A stretch of 64,000 bases of DNA from Hymenobacter sp. HSC-4F20 (GTDB lineage: Bacteria > Bacteroidota > Bacteroidia > Cytophagales > Hymenobacteraceae): the NCBI RefSeq assembly GCF_019599275.1, contig NZ_JAHZTD010000003.1, positions 558,001 to 622,000 on the forward strand. Reading direction: 5' to 3'. A program made the translations under genes and the position numbers. Positions 51,714-61,951 of this stretch are shown piece by piece; within the stretch, counting starts at the first letter, position 1, and each line of letters starts with the position of its first letter. The notes under the pieces are model-generated. The model worked only from the letters and a program-made list of their open reading frames with translations, did not search any database and was not told the DNA's origin.

Positions 51714-54700
51714 TTAGAAGTCATAGCCCAGCGTCACGTAGAGCTTGGGGCCTTTCTCAGTGTACTGTTCCCGGCCCCAGGCTACATCCCCTTTCACGTA
51801 GAAGCCCAGCATGGTGGTCCGGATGCCGGCACCGTAGCCATAAAGCATGGGGTTGGTGAAGTTGATAACTGTGGCAGAGAAGCTGTTGCCGTTGCCCGGC
51901 AAAATCTGCGTGTTGTTGGAGTTATTGACGCTGAAAGGGTTAGTTCCCGAGTAGGTAGTGCCCATATCCCCGAAAGCCGTAAGCTGTAGATTGCGGAAGA
52001 AGCCCGACTCAATGGGGTTACGCGAGAAGTACTGAATAATGGGCAAGCGCAGCTCCGTGTTGAATAGCACGTACTTCTGCCCTATCCGCTTACTGTAGTC
52101 AAAGCCACGCAGGTTGGTCACGAACTGCTGGTAGAACATCTGGGTTGGCGGTACATCGGCGGGGTTTACCACGTTGTCTTCCCTCGATACCAACTGCCCT
52201 TTCTCGTAATCGGCATTCAGCCAGTTGTCCATCCCACCCAGGCGGAAAAACGGCTGCGACGAGCCGCCCCCAATATACTGGCCGAAGCTCACGCGGTTGG
52301 CCCAAATCAATTGCCGGTGAATTTTTTGGTAGTGCCGCAGGTCTACGTACAGCTTGGTGAAATCCTTGTCGCCGCCCTCGAAGTCGTAGAGCCGGGTCAT
52401 ACCAATTTTCATGCGCGTGCCCTGCAGCATGTTCACCCCGGTCACCACTGAGTTATCGAACACCAACTCGCCGGCGCCCCCGAGGTAGCTGGTGTTGCTA
52501 TCATTGTCCCCAGTCAGCATACTGAAGGTTCGGCGGCTGACGTTCACGAAGCGGGGGCCGCCGCGCACGCTCAGGTTGTGGGTGAGCGGGTAGGCAATGG
52601 TGGGCGCAATTTCGTGGCGGCCAAAGCGGGTGCGGCCCGTCGTCTCGTTATCAAAGAAATACGCTTGCTTCTGGTAGAGCACGCTCCAATCGACGCGGTG
52701 CTTGAGGTTGGTGTACTCGGCGAAGATGTTGCTGGTGCGCAGGTCAGTGAGAGCAAAGATGCCGGCCCGGATGCGGTGGTCTTCCATCAGATCCGACATA
52801 TTCACCTGTCCCATCAGCCCCAGCCCCAGTAGTGGGTCGGCGTAGAGGGAAGAAACTACGTTATCGATGCTGAAACGGGTGTCGTAGCGGAAGGGTCCTA
52901 GCAGCGTCGCGGCTTCCGTAGGAGCTGCCTGAGGCAGGGCTACCACTGTAGCCGCCCGGCGCTTAACCGGGGTAGTGGGGGTAGCCCGCGAGGCCGGAAT
53001 GTCCTCGTCGAACTCATAGTCGCTGGTGTTGATGCGCCCGGCAGATTTCGGGGCCGCGGGAGTCGGCTCCGAAGTGGTAGGCGCGGGAGTTGGCGCAGTG
53101 GCTGGTGGGGTAGTACCGGTCGGGGCAGTTTCCGTCTGTTGGGTGGCGTTGGCAATGGTTGGGCCAGGGCGGTTATTTACCGGGGCCGCAGCCTTTGCGG
53201 GCCGGGAACGCTCCTCCAGGGTTTCCTGCCGGGCGGTTTTGTACAGCGCGAGCGAATCTGGCAGCTGATAGTTGGGGTACAGGTAGATATAGTCCCGGGC
53301 TTCCTGCGCCGCTACAAACCCGAGCGTGTTGGTCGCAGGGTTGTAATCGTAGTTCTTGATGTTAGCCAGGAAGCTGGTAACGGGACGATACTTCTTGGTC
53401 GCCAGCTGCAGCCGGTAGAGGCTGCGCACACCGCTTTCCTCGCTCAGGAACAGCACTTCCGAATCAGAAATGGCGCGGGGGCGCCCTTCGTTGGAAATGG
53501 TGTTGGCCAGCACCTCCACCGGCTGCGGCCGGCCATCGAGATGGTAGAGGTAGAGGTCGTAGTTGTTGACTACTGTGCCGAAGCTACCCCGTGCCGTTCC
53601 CGCTGAATCCAGCCAGCGGTTCGAGCTGAACACGATACCGCTGCCCCCGGGCAGGAATGCCGGTTCCACGTCGTCAAAGACGTCGTTGGTTAGCTTTTCC
53701 GGCGTTCGGCTACCCGCCCGGAGCAGGTACAGGTCTGTTTGGCCATTGCGTACCCCGCTAAACACCAACGATTTGCCATCGGGCGAGTAGCTTAAATCTG
53801 TGATTTGGGAGTACTGCGCAAACAGAGAGGTGCTACGCCCGAACGTGGGCACCAAGCTTTTTAGGCGCGCTACCATGTTGGGAATGCCGCCGTTGGCCTC
53901 ACGGAGCTGCAGTGTCAACTGCCCCTTATCCATTTCCGCTATGGCCAGCTGATTGTTGCCACGCCAGGCCAGCACGGGCAGGCGGGTTTCCACTTCTTGG
54001 TCGGGCGTTTTGTAGCCGCCGCGGTGAATGATGTCCCGGCCGCGACCGTCTTTGTTCATCACCACCACCCGGTAACGACCCAAATCGTTCTGCACAAAAG
54101 CCAGCCGCTGCCCGTTCGGACTTAGCACGGGCTGGCTGTAGATGGTGCCGCGGCGGTTGATGCGTACTGCCCGGCGGGCATCGTTGGCCTCTTGGTAGGG
54201 CGTCTGAGGCTGGGCGTTCAGCTGCCGGTAGTAGCCGAGCCAATCCTTCAGAAACACCTTATAGGGTACGTTCAGCGAGGAGCTAATGCCCACTTCCACG
54301 TCGCGGGTAATGCGGGTCAGGTTCAGAATGTTCTGCACCGACGTGTAGCCATAACGCTCGGCAATGTAGTTCCAGACGCTCTGGCCCGCCAGCTCGGGGT
54401 TGCGCAGGAAGAAGGGGGCCGTGCGGTTGCCCTCGTGCTCCTTGGTCATGGTCCGCATATAATCGTCCATTTCCACGCTCCAGCCCTGGGCGGCGTAGGC
54501 CGAAGCTCCGCTGATAAACCAGTTGGGCAGTTGCAGCAGGTAACTGCTCTGGATGACTTCTTTCAAGGAGCCTCCGTACATCATATCATTGAGCAGTACG
54601 CGGGTAATACGGTTGCTCAAATCCTGCTTGAAGCGTGTCTGCTGACCCTGGAACGCCAGTTGCACCTTTGTGGAGCGCACCAAGGACGTTTCGCCACCGG

Positions 54701-55070
54701 TGGCGTACTTATCCGCGTCGAGGCCTACGTTGCTCTGCCGCAGGTCGCCCACGGAATTGTAGAGCATAATGGTGGTCTTCGAGTAGGGGTAGTAGCCAAT
54801 AAGGCCGGTAATGCGCTGCAACTCCTTCTCCGCGTACTCAGCCGCGTGTCGGGCGTTAGCTTCTCCCCCGGCGTAATAATAAATGGTAAAGTTCTGGGTG
54901 CTTAGCTGCAGCCAGTCGAAGTTCTTGTACTGCAGCCGCACGCGCCCGAAGGGCTCCTGGGCGGTTTGCCCCCGCGCGGTTTGACCGGAAAACGCCAGCC
55001 CCGCCGCCAAGGCGACCAAGCCGACCGGCCGCCGAAAAGCGGACCGGGAGAGGAAGAATATGTGCTTCAT
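51714..55070 (-). CDS. Fusion of peptidase-MA-like, TolB-type propeller and outer-membrane barrel
   Basis: 1118 residues with signal peptide (VALAAGLAFSGQTARGQ). Residues 40-280 resemble gluzincin-type domains but no HExxH is seen, so it is probably inactive (corresponding helices read SNRITRVLLNDMMYGG and NWFISGASAYAAQG). Residues 300-620 contain PD40/TolB blades (LSPNGQRLAFVQNDLGRY; LSYSPDGKSLVFSGVRNGQT; FDDVEPAFLPGGSGIVFSSN). A Pro/Thr-rich linker around residue 650-730 is followed by a surface-antigen-type barrel ending in phenylalanine (YVTLGYDF). This places a propeller in the periplasm tethered to the outer membrane. Function unknown. Confidence 0.85.
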   Translation of the reverse strand: MKHIFFLSRSAFRRPVGLVALAAGLAFSGQTARGQTAQEPFGRVRLQYKNFDWLQLSTQNFTIYYYAGGEANARHAAEYAEKELQRITGLIGYYPYSKTTIMLYNSVGDLRQSNVGLDADKYATGGETSLVRSTKVQLAFQGQQTRFKQDLSNRITRVLLNDMMYGGSLKEVIQSSYLLQLPNWFISGASAYAAQGWSVEMDDYMRTMTKEHEGNRTAPFFLRNPELAGQSVWNYIAERYGYTSVQNILNLTRITRDVEVGISSSLNVPYKVFLKDWLGYYRQLNAQPQTPYQEANDARRAVRINRRGTIYSQPVLSPNGQRLAFVQNDLGRYRVVVMNKDGRGRDIIHRGGYKTPDQEVETRLPVLAWRGNNQLAIAEMDKGQLTLQLREANGGIPNMVARLKSLVPTFGRSTSLFAQYSQITDLSYSPDGKSLVFSGVRNGQTDLYLLRAGSRTPEKLTNDVFDDVEPAFLPGGSGIVFSSNRWLDSAGTARGSFGTVVNNYDLYLYHLDGRPQPVEVLANTISNEGRPRAISDSEVLFLSEESGVRSLYRLQLATKKYRPVTSFLANIKNYDYNPATNTLGFVAAQEARDYIYLYPNYQLPDSLALYKTARQETLEERSRPAKAAAPVNNRPGPTIANATQQTETAPTGTTPPATAPTPAPTTSEPTPAAPKSAGRINTSDYEFDEDIPASRATPTTPVKRRAATVVALPQAAPTEAATLLGPFRYDTRFSIDNVVSSLYADPLLGLGLMGQVNMSDLMEDHRIRAGIFALTDLRTSNIFAEYTNLKHRVDWSVLYQKQAYFFDNETTGRTRFGRHEIAPTIAYPLTHNLSVRGGPRFVNVSRRTFSMLTGDNDSNTSYLGGAGELVFDNSVVTGVNMLQGTRMKIGMTRLYDFEGGDKDFTKLYVDLRHYQKIHRQLIWANRVSFGQYIGGGSSQPFFRLGGMDNWLNADYEKGQLVSREDNVVNPADVPPTQMFYQQFVTNLRGFDYSKRIGQKYVLFNTELRLPIIQYFSRNPIESGFFRNLQLTAFGDMGTTYSGTNPFSVNNSNNTQILPGNGNSFSATVINFTNPMLYGYGAGIRTTMLGFYVKGDVAWGREQYTEKGPKLYVTLGYDF

Positions 55071-55079
55071 AGGGAAAAG

Positions 55080-56192
55080 CTAGGAGCGGGACGCAGGAGA
55101 AGCCGGGCCAGCCGAAGCCGAGGCCGGTGAATATAACGTAAGATACCGTCGAATATTGACCTCGGGCCAGGGCTCGATGCCTTTTTCCAACCAGTCACTC
55201 ATTACCTGAGCCAAACGGGGCGCCATCATCACCCCCTTCGAGCCCAAGCCATTGAAAATATGTACGTTCGTAGCCGTCGGATGGGTGCCTAGCAGCGGCT
55301 TCCGGTCGCGCACTGCGGGCCGCACCCCCGCCCGCTGCCCGATGACGACAAATGGTTGGGTCGTCATCTCGCTCAAGCGCTGGCTTAATTCTTGGCGGGC
55401 TTCCACCGTGGTACCCTCGGCGAAGGGCGGCCAACGGTACGTAGCCCCAACCCGGAACCGATGGTTGCCAAGTGGCACCACGTAGGCCCCTTTATTCAGT
55501 ACTTCAGCCGCGGGCAGGCCCGCACACTCTACTTCCAGCACTTCGCCTTGATTAGGGGTGATGGGCAGCCACTGAAAGTACGGGTTGTGAACGGCCGCCG
55601 CCCCTTCGCAACAAACAACGTGCTGGGCGTGCACGCGGCCGGCGTAGATGAGGCTACCATCTGGCTGGGCAACAAGCTGGGTCCAATCAAAAGTTTCGTA
55701 GAGTAGCCACCCCTGACGGAGCCCGTCAGTACTTAAGGCCGTCAGCAGTTCCTCTACGCGCACGTACCCGCCCCGCCGGATGGACAGGCCACCCAGTTCC
55801 TGCCGCACGCCGGGGCGCGTGGGCAGTTCCCCCGTAGTATCGGCCACAAAATCCTGCCAGGGCTGGTCGGCACTGCGGGCCAGCACAGAATTCTGCTCCC
55901 CCACCGACGAAAAGAGCTTGAGAATAGGTAGCTCGTGGAAAAACTGCTGGCCCAGCCGCTGCTCCTGGGCCCGGTAAAAAACGGCCGCTGCGGGGAGCAG
56001 TTCTGCCGCCCGCCAAGCCAGCGCGAAGCGCTTGCCGGCCACGGGGTTCATCAGGCCGGCTGCTACCCGCGAGGCGGAATCAGGCTGGGGCGTATCGAAC
56101 ACCAGCACCTGATGGCCCCGGTCGCGCAACTCCGCCGCCAAGGTAGCCCCGGCAATGCCGTGCCCAATAAGTAAGTACTCAACGCGTGTCAT
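55080..56192 (-). CDS. FAD-dependent oxidoreductase (DAO family)
   Basis: 370 residues from the ATG at 56192 (MTRVEYLLIGHGIAGATLAA). GxGxxG FAD motif GHGIAGATLAAELRDRG near the start, then ASRVAAGLMNPVAGKRFALA and a C-terminal FNGLGSKGVMMAPRLAQVMS. This is the layout of D-amino-acid oxidase/glycine oxidase-like flavoproteins, which oxidise amines. Substrate not assigned. It starts 10 bases upstream of the TolB/barrel gene on the same strand. Confidence 0.88.
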   Translation of the reverse strand: MTRVEYLLIGHGIAGATLAAELRDRGHQVLVFDTPQPDSASRVAAGLMNPVAGKRFALAWRAAELLPAAAVFYRAQEQRLGQQFFHELPILKLFSSVGEQNSVLARSADQPWQDFVADTTGELPTRPGVRQELGGLSIRRGGYVRVEELLTALSTDGLRQGWLLYETFDWTQLVAQPDGSLIYAGRVHAQHVVCCEGAAAVHNPYFQWLPITPNQGEVLEVECAGLPAAEVLNKGAYVVPLGNHRFRVGATYRWPPFAEGTTVEARQELSQRLSEMTTQPFVVIGQRAGVRPAVRDRKPLLGTHPTATNVHIFNGLGSKGVMMAPRLAQVMSDWLEKGIEPWPEVNIRRYLTLYSPASASAGPASPASRS

Positions 56193-56375
56193 GGCAGGCA
56201 AGGTAAGAGAGAAATACACAACACCGTCCAGGCCAGCTAGGTGCCCGCCGGGGGTCTACTGCTCGCTTGAGTCCGACGGTTCAGGACTCCCCTGCCTGCT
56301 TCCGTTCGCCCCAAGACTCGTAACTTACCCTCGTAAATCTGCCTGGCCGGACAACCGGCCCTTTCTCTTTCCTGC

Positions 56376-57011
56376 ATGACCGTTTCCGGCTTTACTTTCA
56401 ACGCGTTTTCCGAGAATACTTATCTGCTCCACGATGCCACTGGCGAGTGTGTGGTGATTGATCCGGGCTGCTACGAGCGGGCCGAGCAGGAAGCTCTCCA
56501 CAGCTTCATTACCCAACAAGGGCTGCGGGTCGTTTTGCTGCTGAACACCCACTGCCACATCGACCACGTGTTCGGCAATCAGTTTATTCTTGACACGTAC
56601 CAGGTTCCGTTTCTGATTCACGAGGCTGATCTGGCCACGCTGCGGTCTGTGCCTGCGTATGCGCCTAGCTACGGCTTTGCACGCTACACTCCGGCCGAGC
56701 CTACCAGTTTCCTGCAGGTCGGGGAGCCCATCCGCTTTGGCACTACAGAGCTGGAGGTGCGCTTTACCCCAGGTCACGCACCCGGCCACGTTGTTTTATA
56801 CCACGCTCCCACCAGTACCGTTATCGGGGGCGACGTGCTCTTTCAGGGCAGCATTGGGCGCACCGATTTGCCCGGCGGCGACTACGCCACGCTTATTGCC
56901 AGCATCAAAAGCGAACTGCTTACCCTCCCCGACGACACCGTGGTGTACCCAGGCCACGGGCCAGCTACCACCGTGGGGCAGGAACGAAACACCAACCCGT
57001 TTCTGCGGTAG
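56376..57011 (+). CDS. MBL-fold metallohydrolase (glyoxalase II-like)
   Basis: 211 residues. Zinc motif NTHCHIDHVFGN (HxHxDH), further ligands in FTPGHAPGHVVLY and QGSIGRTDLPGGDY, and the closing VVYPGHGPATTVGQERNTNP. This is the compact hydroxyacylglutathione-hydrolase-like group, common in bacteria with diverse thioester substrates. It runs upstream of pssA with 55 bases between them. Confidence 0.92.
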   Translation: MTVSGFTFNAFSENTYLLHDATGECVVIDPGCYERAEQEALHSFITQQGLRVVLLLNTHCHIDHVFGNQFILDTYQVPFLIHEADLATLRSVPAYAPSYGFARYTPAEPTSFLQVGEPIRFGTTELEVRFTPGHAPGHVVLYHAPTSTVIGGDVLFQGSIGRTDLPGGDYATLIASIKSELLTLPDDTVVYPGHGPATTVGQERNTNPFLR

Positions 57012-57066
57012 AATCCCACCGCCCCGACACGTTTCCGACCTTATATCTTATCTAGTTACTCCTCCC

Positions 57067-57771
57067 TTGAAAAGACACCTCCCAAACGCCGTTACATGTC
57101 TTAATTTATTTTCGGGCTGCCTGGCGCTGTGCCACATTTTCGCCGGCGAACTGGAAACAGCGGCTTACTTTGTGGGCCTGTCGGCCTTGTTTGATTTCTT
57201 CGACGGGCTGCTGGCCCGGGCCCTGCACGTGTCCTCCCCCATCGGCAAAGACCTGGACTCACTGGCCGACGTGGTATCGTTTGGAGTAGTGCCGGGCGCC
57301 TTTCTCTTCGACCTGCTCCGGCAGGCCGGCGCAGACCTGCCCGCCTGGCTACCCTACGCGGGATTCATCGTAACGGTCTTCTCGGCCCTGCGCCTTGCCA
57401 AGTTCAACAACGACACCCGCCAGTCAGATTCTTTTATCGGGCTGCCTACCCCAGCCTGTACGCTGGTAGTAGCCTCGCTCCCCCTGATTCTAGCGCACGA
57501 CACCTTTGGCCTTACCTGGCTTATTCTGCAACCGTGGCTGCTAGTCGGGCTTACCATCGCACTGTCGGGGCTACTGGTAGCGGAGCTGCCGCTTTTCGCC
57601 CTCAAATTCAAGTCGTTTCGCTGGCAGGGCAACCAGGTTCGCTTTCTATTTCTGCTGCTCAGCGTTATCTTACTACTAGTGCTCGGCGCCGCTGCCATTC
57701 CGCCTATTATCCTGCTTTACGTGCTGCTTTCCCTGCTCACGCGCCCCAAGGCGCCGGTAACCCAGGCATAA
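57067..57771 (+). CDS. pssA: CDP-diacylglycerol--serine O-phosphatidyltransferase
   Basis: 234 residues from a TTG at 57067 (KRHLPNAVTCLNLFSGCLAL), the family's usual N-terminus. The same frame is open further upstream through the MBL gene, but those residues are shadow. The CDP-alcohol phosphotransferase motif is complete: DGLLARALHVSSPIGKDLDS followed by LADVVSFG. It makes phosphatidylserine for phosphatidylethanolamine at the inner membrane. A phosphatidate-glycerol variant cannot be excluded by sequence alone. Confidence 0.9.
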   Translation: MKRHLPNAVTCLNLFSGCLALCHIFAGELETAAYFVGLSALFDFFDGLLARALHVSSPIGKDLDSLADVVSFGVVPGAFLFDLLRQAGADLPAWLPYAGFIVTVFSALRLAKFNNDTRQSDSFIGLPTPACTLVVASLPLILAHDTFGLTWLILQPWLLVGLTIALSGLLVAELPLFALKFKSFRWQGNQVRFLFLLLSVILLLVLGAAAIPPIILLYVLLSLLTRPKAPVTQA

Positions 57772-57970
57772 ACCGCTTTTACTTAGGGCCGACTGCTTAC
57801 TCCCAGAGCCTTATGCTCCTTCGTTCATGAACAGCATTTTTTCCGGCCTGCCCCCGCAATATTTTCCGAACTGGGCAGTTACCTATTCTGCGCTGAACTG
57901 TGTTCGTATCCCGCCTGTTTCCTCCCGAAAGTCGCCGCTTTTTATTTGTATTGACTTCTGCGCCCCCTCT

Positions 57971-60900
57971 ATGCGGTATTTTACTTTCTGGCTGTTTATT
58001 CTTCTGGGGCTAGGTGGAGCAGGCAGGCCAGCGCAGGCACAGGCTACCGAGCAGGTGGTGCGTGCCCGCATTGTCTGGGCGGGTACGGTTTCGCTTACCG
58101 TCCGGGGTCAGCAACGGCGAGTTCCTTCCTTCAAGGGGGCGGCATTTGCCCCGAATGAACAGGTAGGCACCTACCAGCTCCAGCTGGCCGGCACCGTAAC
58201 CACCGGCGCGTTGCGCGATGCTACCTACGAGGCACTGACCGCTGCCGATGCGCGCCAGCTCGATCTAGCTGCCCTGCCTACCCTACCCGCCCTCCGGCTG
58301 ACCAGTGGCCTGGCCCAGCACCAGCCCGTAACGCTGCTGGCCGTTCAGCCCCTGCGGCGCAATCCGCAAACCGGCCAGGCCGAGAAGCTGGTATCCTTCG
58401 CCTACGCCTATACTACCGCGGCCCAACGGCCGGGGGCCAGCGCCCGCACTTATGCCCGTGCCTCAGTGCTCAGCCAGGGCGACTGGTACAAGATTGGGGT
58501 GCCGGCCAGCGGCATCTATAAGCTCGATAAAAAAGCGCTGGCCGATCTGGGCCTAAACGTGCAGAGTCTCGATCCGGCGCGGCTACGTCTGTTTGGCAAC
58601 GCCATGGGCACCCTGCCCCAACCGAACCAAACGTTTCGTCCCGATGACCTGGTAGAAAACAACATCCGCTTTGTGGGGGATGCTAATGCTACCTTCGACG
58701 ACGCGGAGTACTTCCTGTTCTACGCCCGCGGCCCCCATACCTGGACGCGCGCCGGCAGTGCTGCCCGCTTTCAACACCACCAAAACCCCTACACCGATAC
58801 AGCCTACTACTTCCTGACAGTAGGGAGCAGCGCCGGCCGCCGGGTGGCTGCTGCACCCGTGGTTACGGGCTCTGCCTCCGCTCGTATCACAGCGTTTACG
58901 GAGCGACAATTTTACGAGCGGGAGCTGGTAAATCTCGCTAAATCGGGTCGTTTGTGGCTGGGTGAACAGTTTTCTGCCACCGACCAACGGTCCGTTAGCT
59001 TTACCGTGCCCGACCTGGTCCCGAACACGGCCGTGCAGGTGACGTCGTCGGTGGCGGCTGCCTCAGTGGCCCCTACCTTTTTTCAAACCAGCATCAACGG
59101 ACAAACAGCCGCTAGCCAAGTAGTGCCGGGGTATTTCTGCACGGGAGGGCCGGGCTGCTACCCTGAGGTAGGCAACACCAACCTGACGACGCTGAACTAC
59201 TCCGTGCCTGCCTCAGCTCCTACCGATATCAAGGTCGACCTTACTTACAATGGAAGCAACGACCCAGCCGCCAAGGGCTACTTGGACTATCTGGAACTGA
59301 ACGCCCGCCGCCAGCTGCGTTTTACAGGCAGCCAGCTGGAATTTCGCTCTCTGGAAAACATTGCCCCCGCGGCCGTTAGCCAGTTTGAGCTAGCTAATGC
59401 CGCTGGAGTTAGTATCTGGGATGTCACCAACCCGCGCCGGGTCAATGAGGTAGTAGCTACCAATGGTGTGTTCCTGGCTCGCACTGACACGCTGCGCGAA
59501 TTTGTAGCCTTCAGCGGCAGTAGCTTTCCTACCCCGCGTAACTTCGGCCGGGTAGCCACCCAGAACCTGCACGCACTGAACCTCGACGGCAAGCTGGAAC
59601 TAGTTATCCTGACGCATCCTGCTTTCCTGACCGAAGCTAACCGGCTGGCCGCCCACCGCACCACTCACGATGGCCTAACTACCCAAGTCGTTACGACTAC
59701 CCAGGTATTCAATGAGTTTGGATCTGGTGGCCAGGATGTCTCGGCCATCCGGGATTTTATGAAGATGGTGTACGACCGGGCCCCCGCCGGCAAGCGGCAG
59801 TATCTGCTGCTGTTCGGTGACGCTTCTTACGACTACAAGGCCGACCCTGCTAATAAGGCCGACCAGTTGCCCGCCTGGTGGAAAGACCGGCTCCCCGCCA
59901 ACGCCGACAAGATCAACCAGAACTTTGTGCCAGTGTACGAGTCAGCGGAAGGGCTCGACCTGATTATGGGCGCCCGTCCCGGCGGCCAGGGCATTACCTA
60001 TTCTTCCGATGACTACTACGGCCTGTTGGATGACACCGAGGGCGCCTGGATACCCAACACCAGTTCGGAGCTACTCGATATCGGGATTGGGCGCCTGCCG
60101 GTTCGTACCGCGGACCAGGCCCGCTTGGTAATCGACAAGCTGATTGCGTATGATTCGCCGACTAGCTACGGCAAGTGGCGCAACCGGCTTTCTTTCGTGA
60201 GCGACGACGGCGACACCAACCTGTTTACTACGTACACCGAGCAGTTGACCTCCCCCCTCGATACGCTTGCTACGGCGCGTGGGTACAACGTGTATAAACA
60301 TTACCTGGACATGTATCCGCAACTGGTTGTGGCGGCGGGGCAACGCTCGCCGGCAGCGGAGCAAGCCATTGACGAAGCATTTGAGCAGGGCTCCCTGCTG
60401 ATTAACTACATCGGGCACGGCGGCCCCAAAGGATGGGCCGACGAACAGATTCTGACCAATGCATCGGTATTGCGCCTGCAGAACAGCAACCGGCTGGCCT
60501 TCCTCTTTACCGGTACCTGCGACTTTAGCACCTATGATAACCCGGAATTCACTTCGGCCGGCGAACAGTCGCTGACGGATATCACGGGTGGCGCCATTGG
60601 GCTGTTCACGACGACCAGGGTGGTGTACGCCGACCGGAATCAGAACATGGCCGTTGAGTTCTTCCGCGACTTATTCACCCCGCACTCCGATGGCAGCATG
60701 CCCCGTATGGGTGACATCTGCCTGGCCACTAAAAACGCTGCCGTATCCGGCGACAACAACCGCAATTACGCGCTACTCGGCGACCCCTCCATGCGGCTGG
60801 CCTACCCCAAGCAGGAAGCCACAGTAACCGAAATAAATGGCAAGTCGGCTAGTTTCACGCAGTTGGATACGTTGAAAGCTCTGCAGCAGGTAGAGATAAA

Positions 60901-61900
60901 GGGCGAAGTGCAACGGGCCGGCCAGCGCGACACGCGCTTTACCGGAACGGCACAGATTCAGGTATTCGAAAAGAAGTCTATCGTTAAAACTCTCGGTAAC
61001 GATCCAACGGACTCTATTATTTCCGTTGCCATCCGCGAGAACGTGCTCTACGATGGCCCAGCCACGGTAAGCAACGGGCAGTTCCGCGTGCAGTTCGTGG
61101 TTCCGAAGGATATCAACTACCAAGTAGGTCTGGGCAAGATCAGCCTCTACGCCGCCGACGCCGCCGCCCGCACCGATGCCCATGGCGAGTTGCTGGTGCC
61201 CATCGGCGACGCGGCCCAGCTGGCCTTCCGCGATACCATCCCACCCCGCATCCGCTTGTTCATGGATAATGAGAACAGCTTTGTGTTTGGGGGCTTAACA
61301 GGCACTACTACCACCCTCATTGGCAATCTGCGCGACGAGAGTGGCATCAACACCGCCGGCACGGGCATCGGCCACGACCTCACCGCCACTCTGGATGGAG
61401 ACCCTTCCCAGGTAACTATACTGAATGAGTTCTACACCGCGAAAGTGGATAGCTTTCAGGCGGGCCAGGTGAAATACCTGTTCAAGAGCCTCAGCCCCGG
61501 GCCGCATGAGTTGCGCGTGAAAGCCTGGGATACGTGGAATAATTCTGCTGAACGAGCTATTGAGTTTATTGCGGCTCCTACCGAAAAGCTCGCGCTGCAG
61601 CACGTACTGAACTATCCCAATCCTTTCGCAACTGCTACCACTTTCCACTTCGACCATAACCGCCAGGGAGAGGAGCTAGAGGTACAAGTTCAGATTTTCA
61701 CAGTTTCTGGGAAGCTCGTCCGTACCCTTCAGGCCTCAGCCCTCAGCAGCGGCCCCCACGTTGCCTCTATCAGTTGGGATGGCCGCGACGAATACCAAGA
61801 CCAACTAGCCCGTGGAGTGTACGTTTACCGCGTCAGCGTCCGCTCCCCCCGCGACGGATCTACTGCTTCTAAGTTTGAAAAACTGGTTTTACTTAACTAA
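57971..61900 (+). CDS. porU: Type IX secretion sortase PorU
   Basis: 1309 residues from the ATG at 57971 (MRYFTFWLFILLGLGGAG), which gives a good signal peptide; a start at 57827 would place 48 residues before it. A gingipain-like C25 peptidase domain holds the catalytic pair: His816 in INYIGHGGPKGW and Cys850 in FTGTCDFSTYD. Beta-sandwich domains follow, and the protein ends with a CTD-like domain (LNYPNPFATATTFHFDHNRQ ... GRDEYQDQLARGVYVYRVSV). PorU cleaves T9SS cargo C-terminal domains and attaches the protein to A-LPS. Directly upstream of porV. Confidence 0.96.
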   Translation: MRYFTFWLFILLGLGGAGRPAQAQATEQVVRARIVWAGTVSLTVRGQQRRVPSFKGAAFAPNEQVGTYQLQLAGTVTTGALRDATYEALTAADARQLDLAALPTLPALRLTSGLAQHQPVTLLAVQPLRRNPQTGQAEKLVSFAYAYTTAAQRPGASARTYARASVLSQGDWYKIGVPASGIYKLDKKALADLGLNVQSLDPARLRLFGNAMGTLPQPNQTFRPDDLVENNIRFVGDANATFDDAEYFLFYARGPHTWTRAGSAARFQHHQNPYTDTAYYFLTVGSSAGRRVAAAPVVTGSASARITAFTERQFYERELVNLAKSGRLWLGEQFSATDQRSVSFTVPDLVPNTAVQVTSSVAAASVAPTFFQTSINGQTAASQVVPGYFCTGGPGCYPEVGNTNLTTLNYSVPASAPTDIKVDLTYNGSNDPAAKGYLDYLELNARRQLRFTGSQLEFRSLENIAPAAVSQFELANAAGVSIWDVTNPRRVNEVVATNGVFLARTDTLREFVAFSGSSFPTPRNFGRVATQNLHALNLDGKLELVILTHPAFLTEANRLAAHRTTHDGLTTQVVTTTQVFNEFGSGGQDVSAIRDFMKMVYDRAPAGKRQYLLLFGDASYDYKADPANKADQLPAWWKDRLPANADKINQNFVPVYESAEGLDLIMGARPGGQGITYSSDDYYGLLDDTEGAWIPNTSSELLDIGIGRLPVRTADQARLVIDKLIAYDSPTSYGKWRNRLSFVSDDGDTNLFTTYTEQLTSPLDTLATARGYNVYKHYLDMYPQLVVAAGQRSPAAEQAIDEAFEQGSLLINYIGHGGPKGWADEQILTNASVLRLQNSNRLAFLFTGTCDFSTYDNPEFTSAGEQSLTDITGGAIGLFTTTRVVYADRNQNMAVEFFRDLFTPHSDGSMPRMGDICLATKNAAVSGDNNRNYALLGDPSMRLAYPKQEATVTEINGKSASFTQLDTLKALQQVEIKGEVQRAGQRDTRFTGTAQIQVFEKKSIVKTLGNDPTDSIISVAIRENVLYDGPATVSNGQFRVQFVVPKDINYQVGLGKISLYAADAAARTDAHGELLVPIGDAAQLAFRDTIPPRIRLFMDNENSFVFGGLTGTTTTLIGNLRDESGINTAGTGIGHDLTATLDGDPSQVTILNEFYTAKVDSFQAGQVKYLFKSLSPGPHELRVKAWDTWNNSAERAIEFIAAPTEKLALQHVLNYPNPFATATTFHFDHNRQGEELEVQVQIFTVSGKLVRTLQASALSSGPHVASISWDGRDEYQDQLARGVYVYRVSVRSPRDGSTASKFEKLVLLN

Positions 61901-61951
61901 CCAAAAGCTGCCGCATTTCGCCTACCTTCCGCCTCTATTTTCTCTTCCTCT

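Noticed and set aside
56659-57066. Upstream extension of pssA through the MBL gene
   Set aside because: It overlaps a confident MBL gene in another frame; PssA family residues begin at the TTG at 57067.
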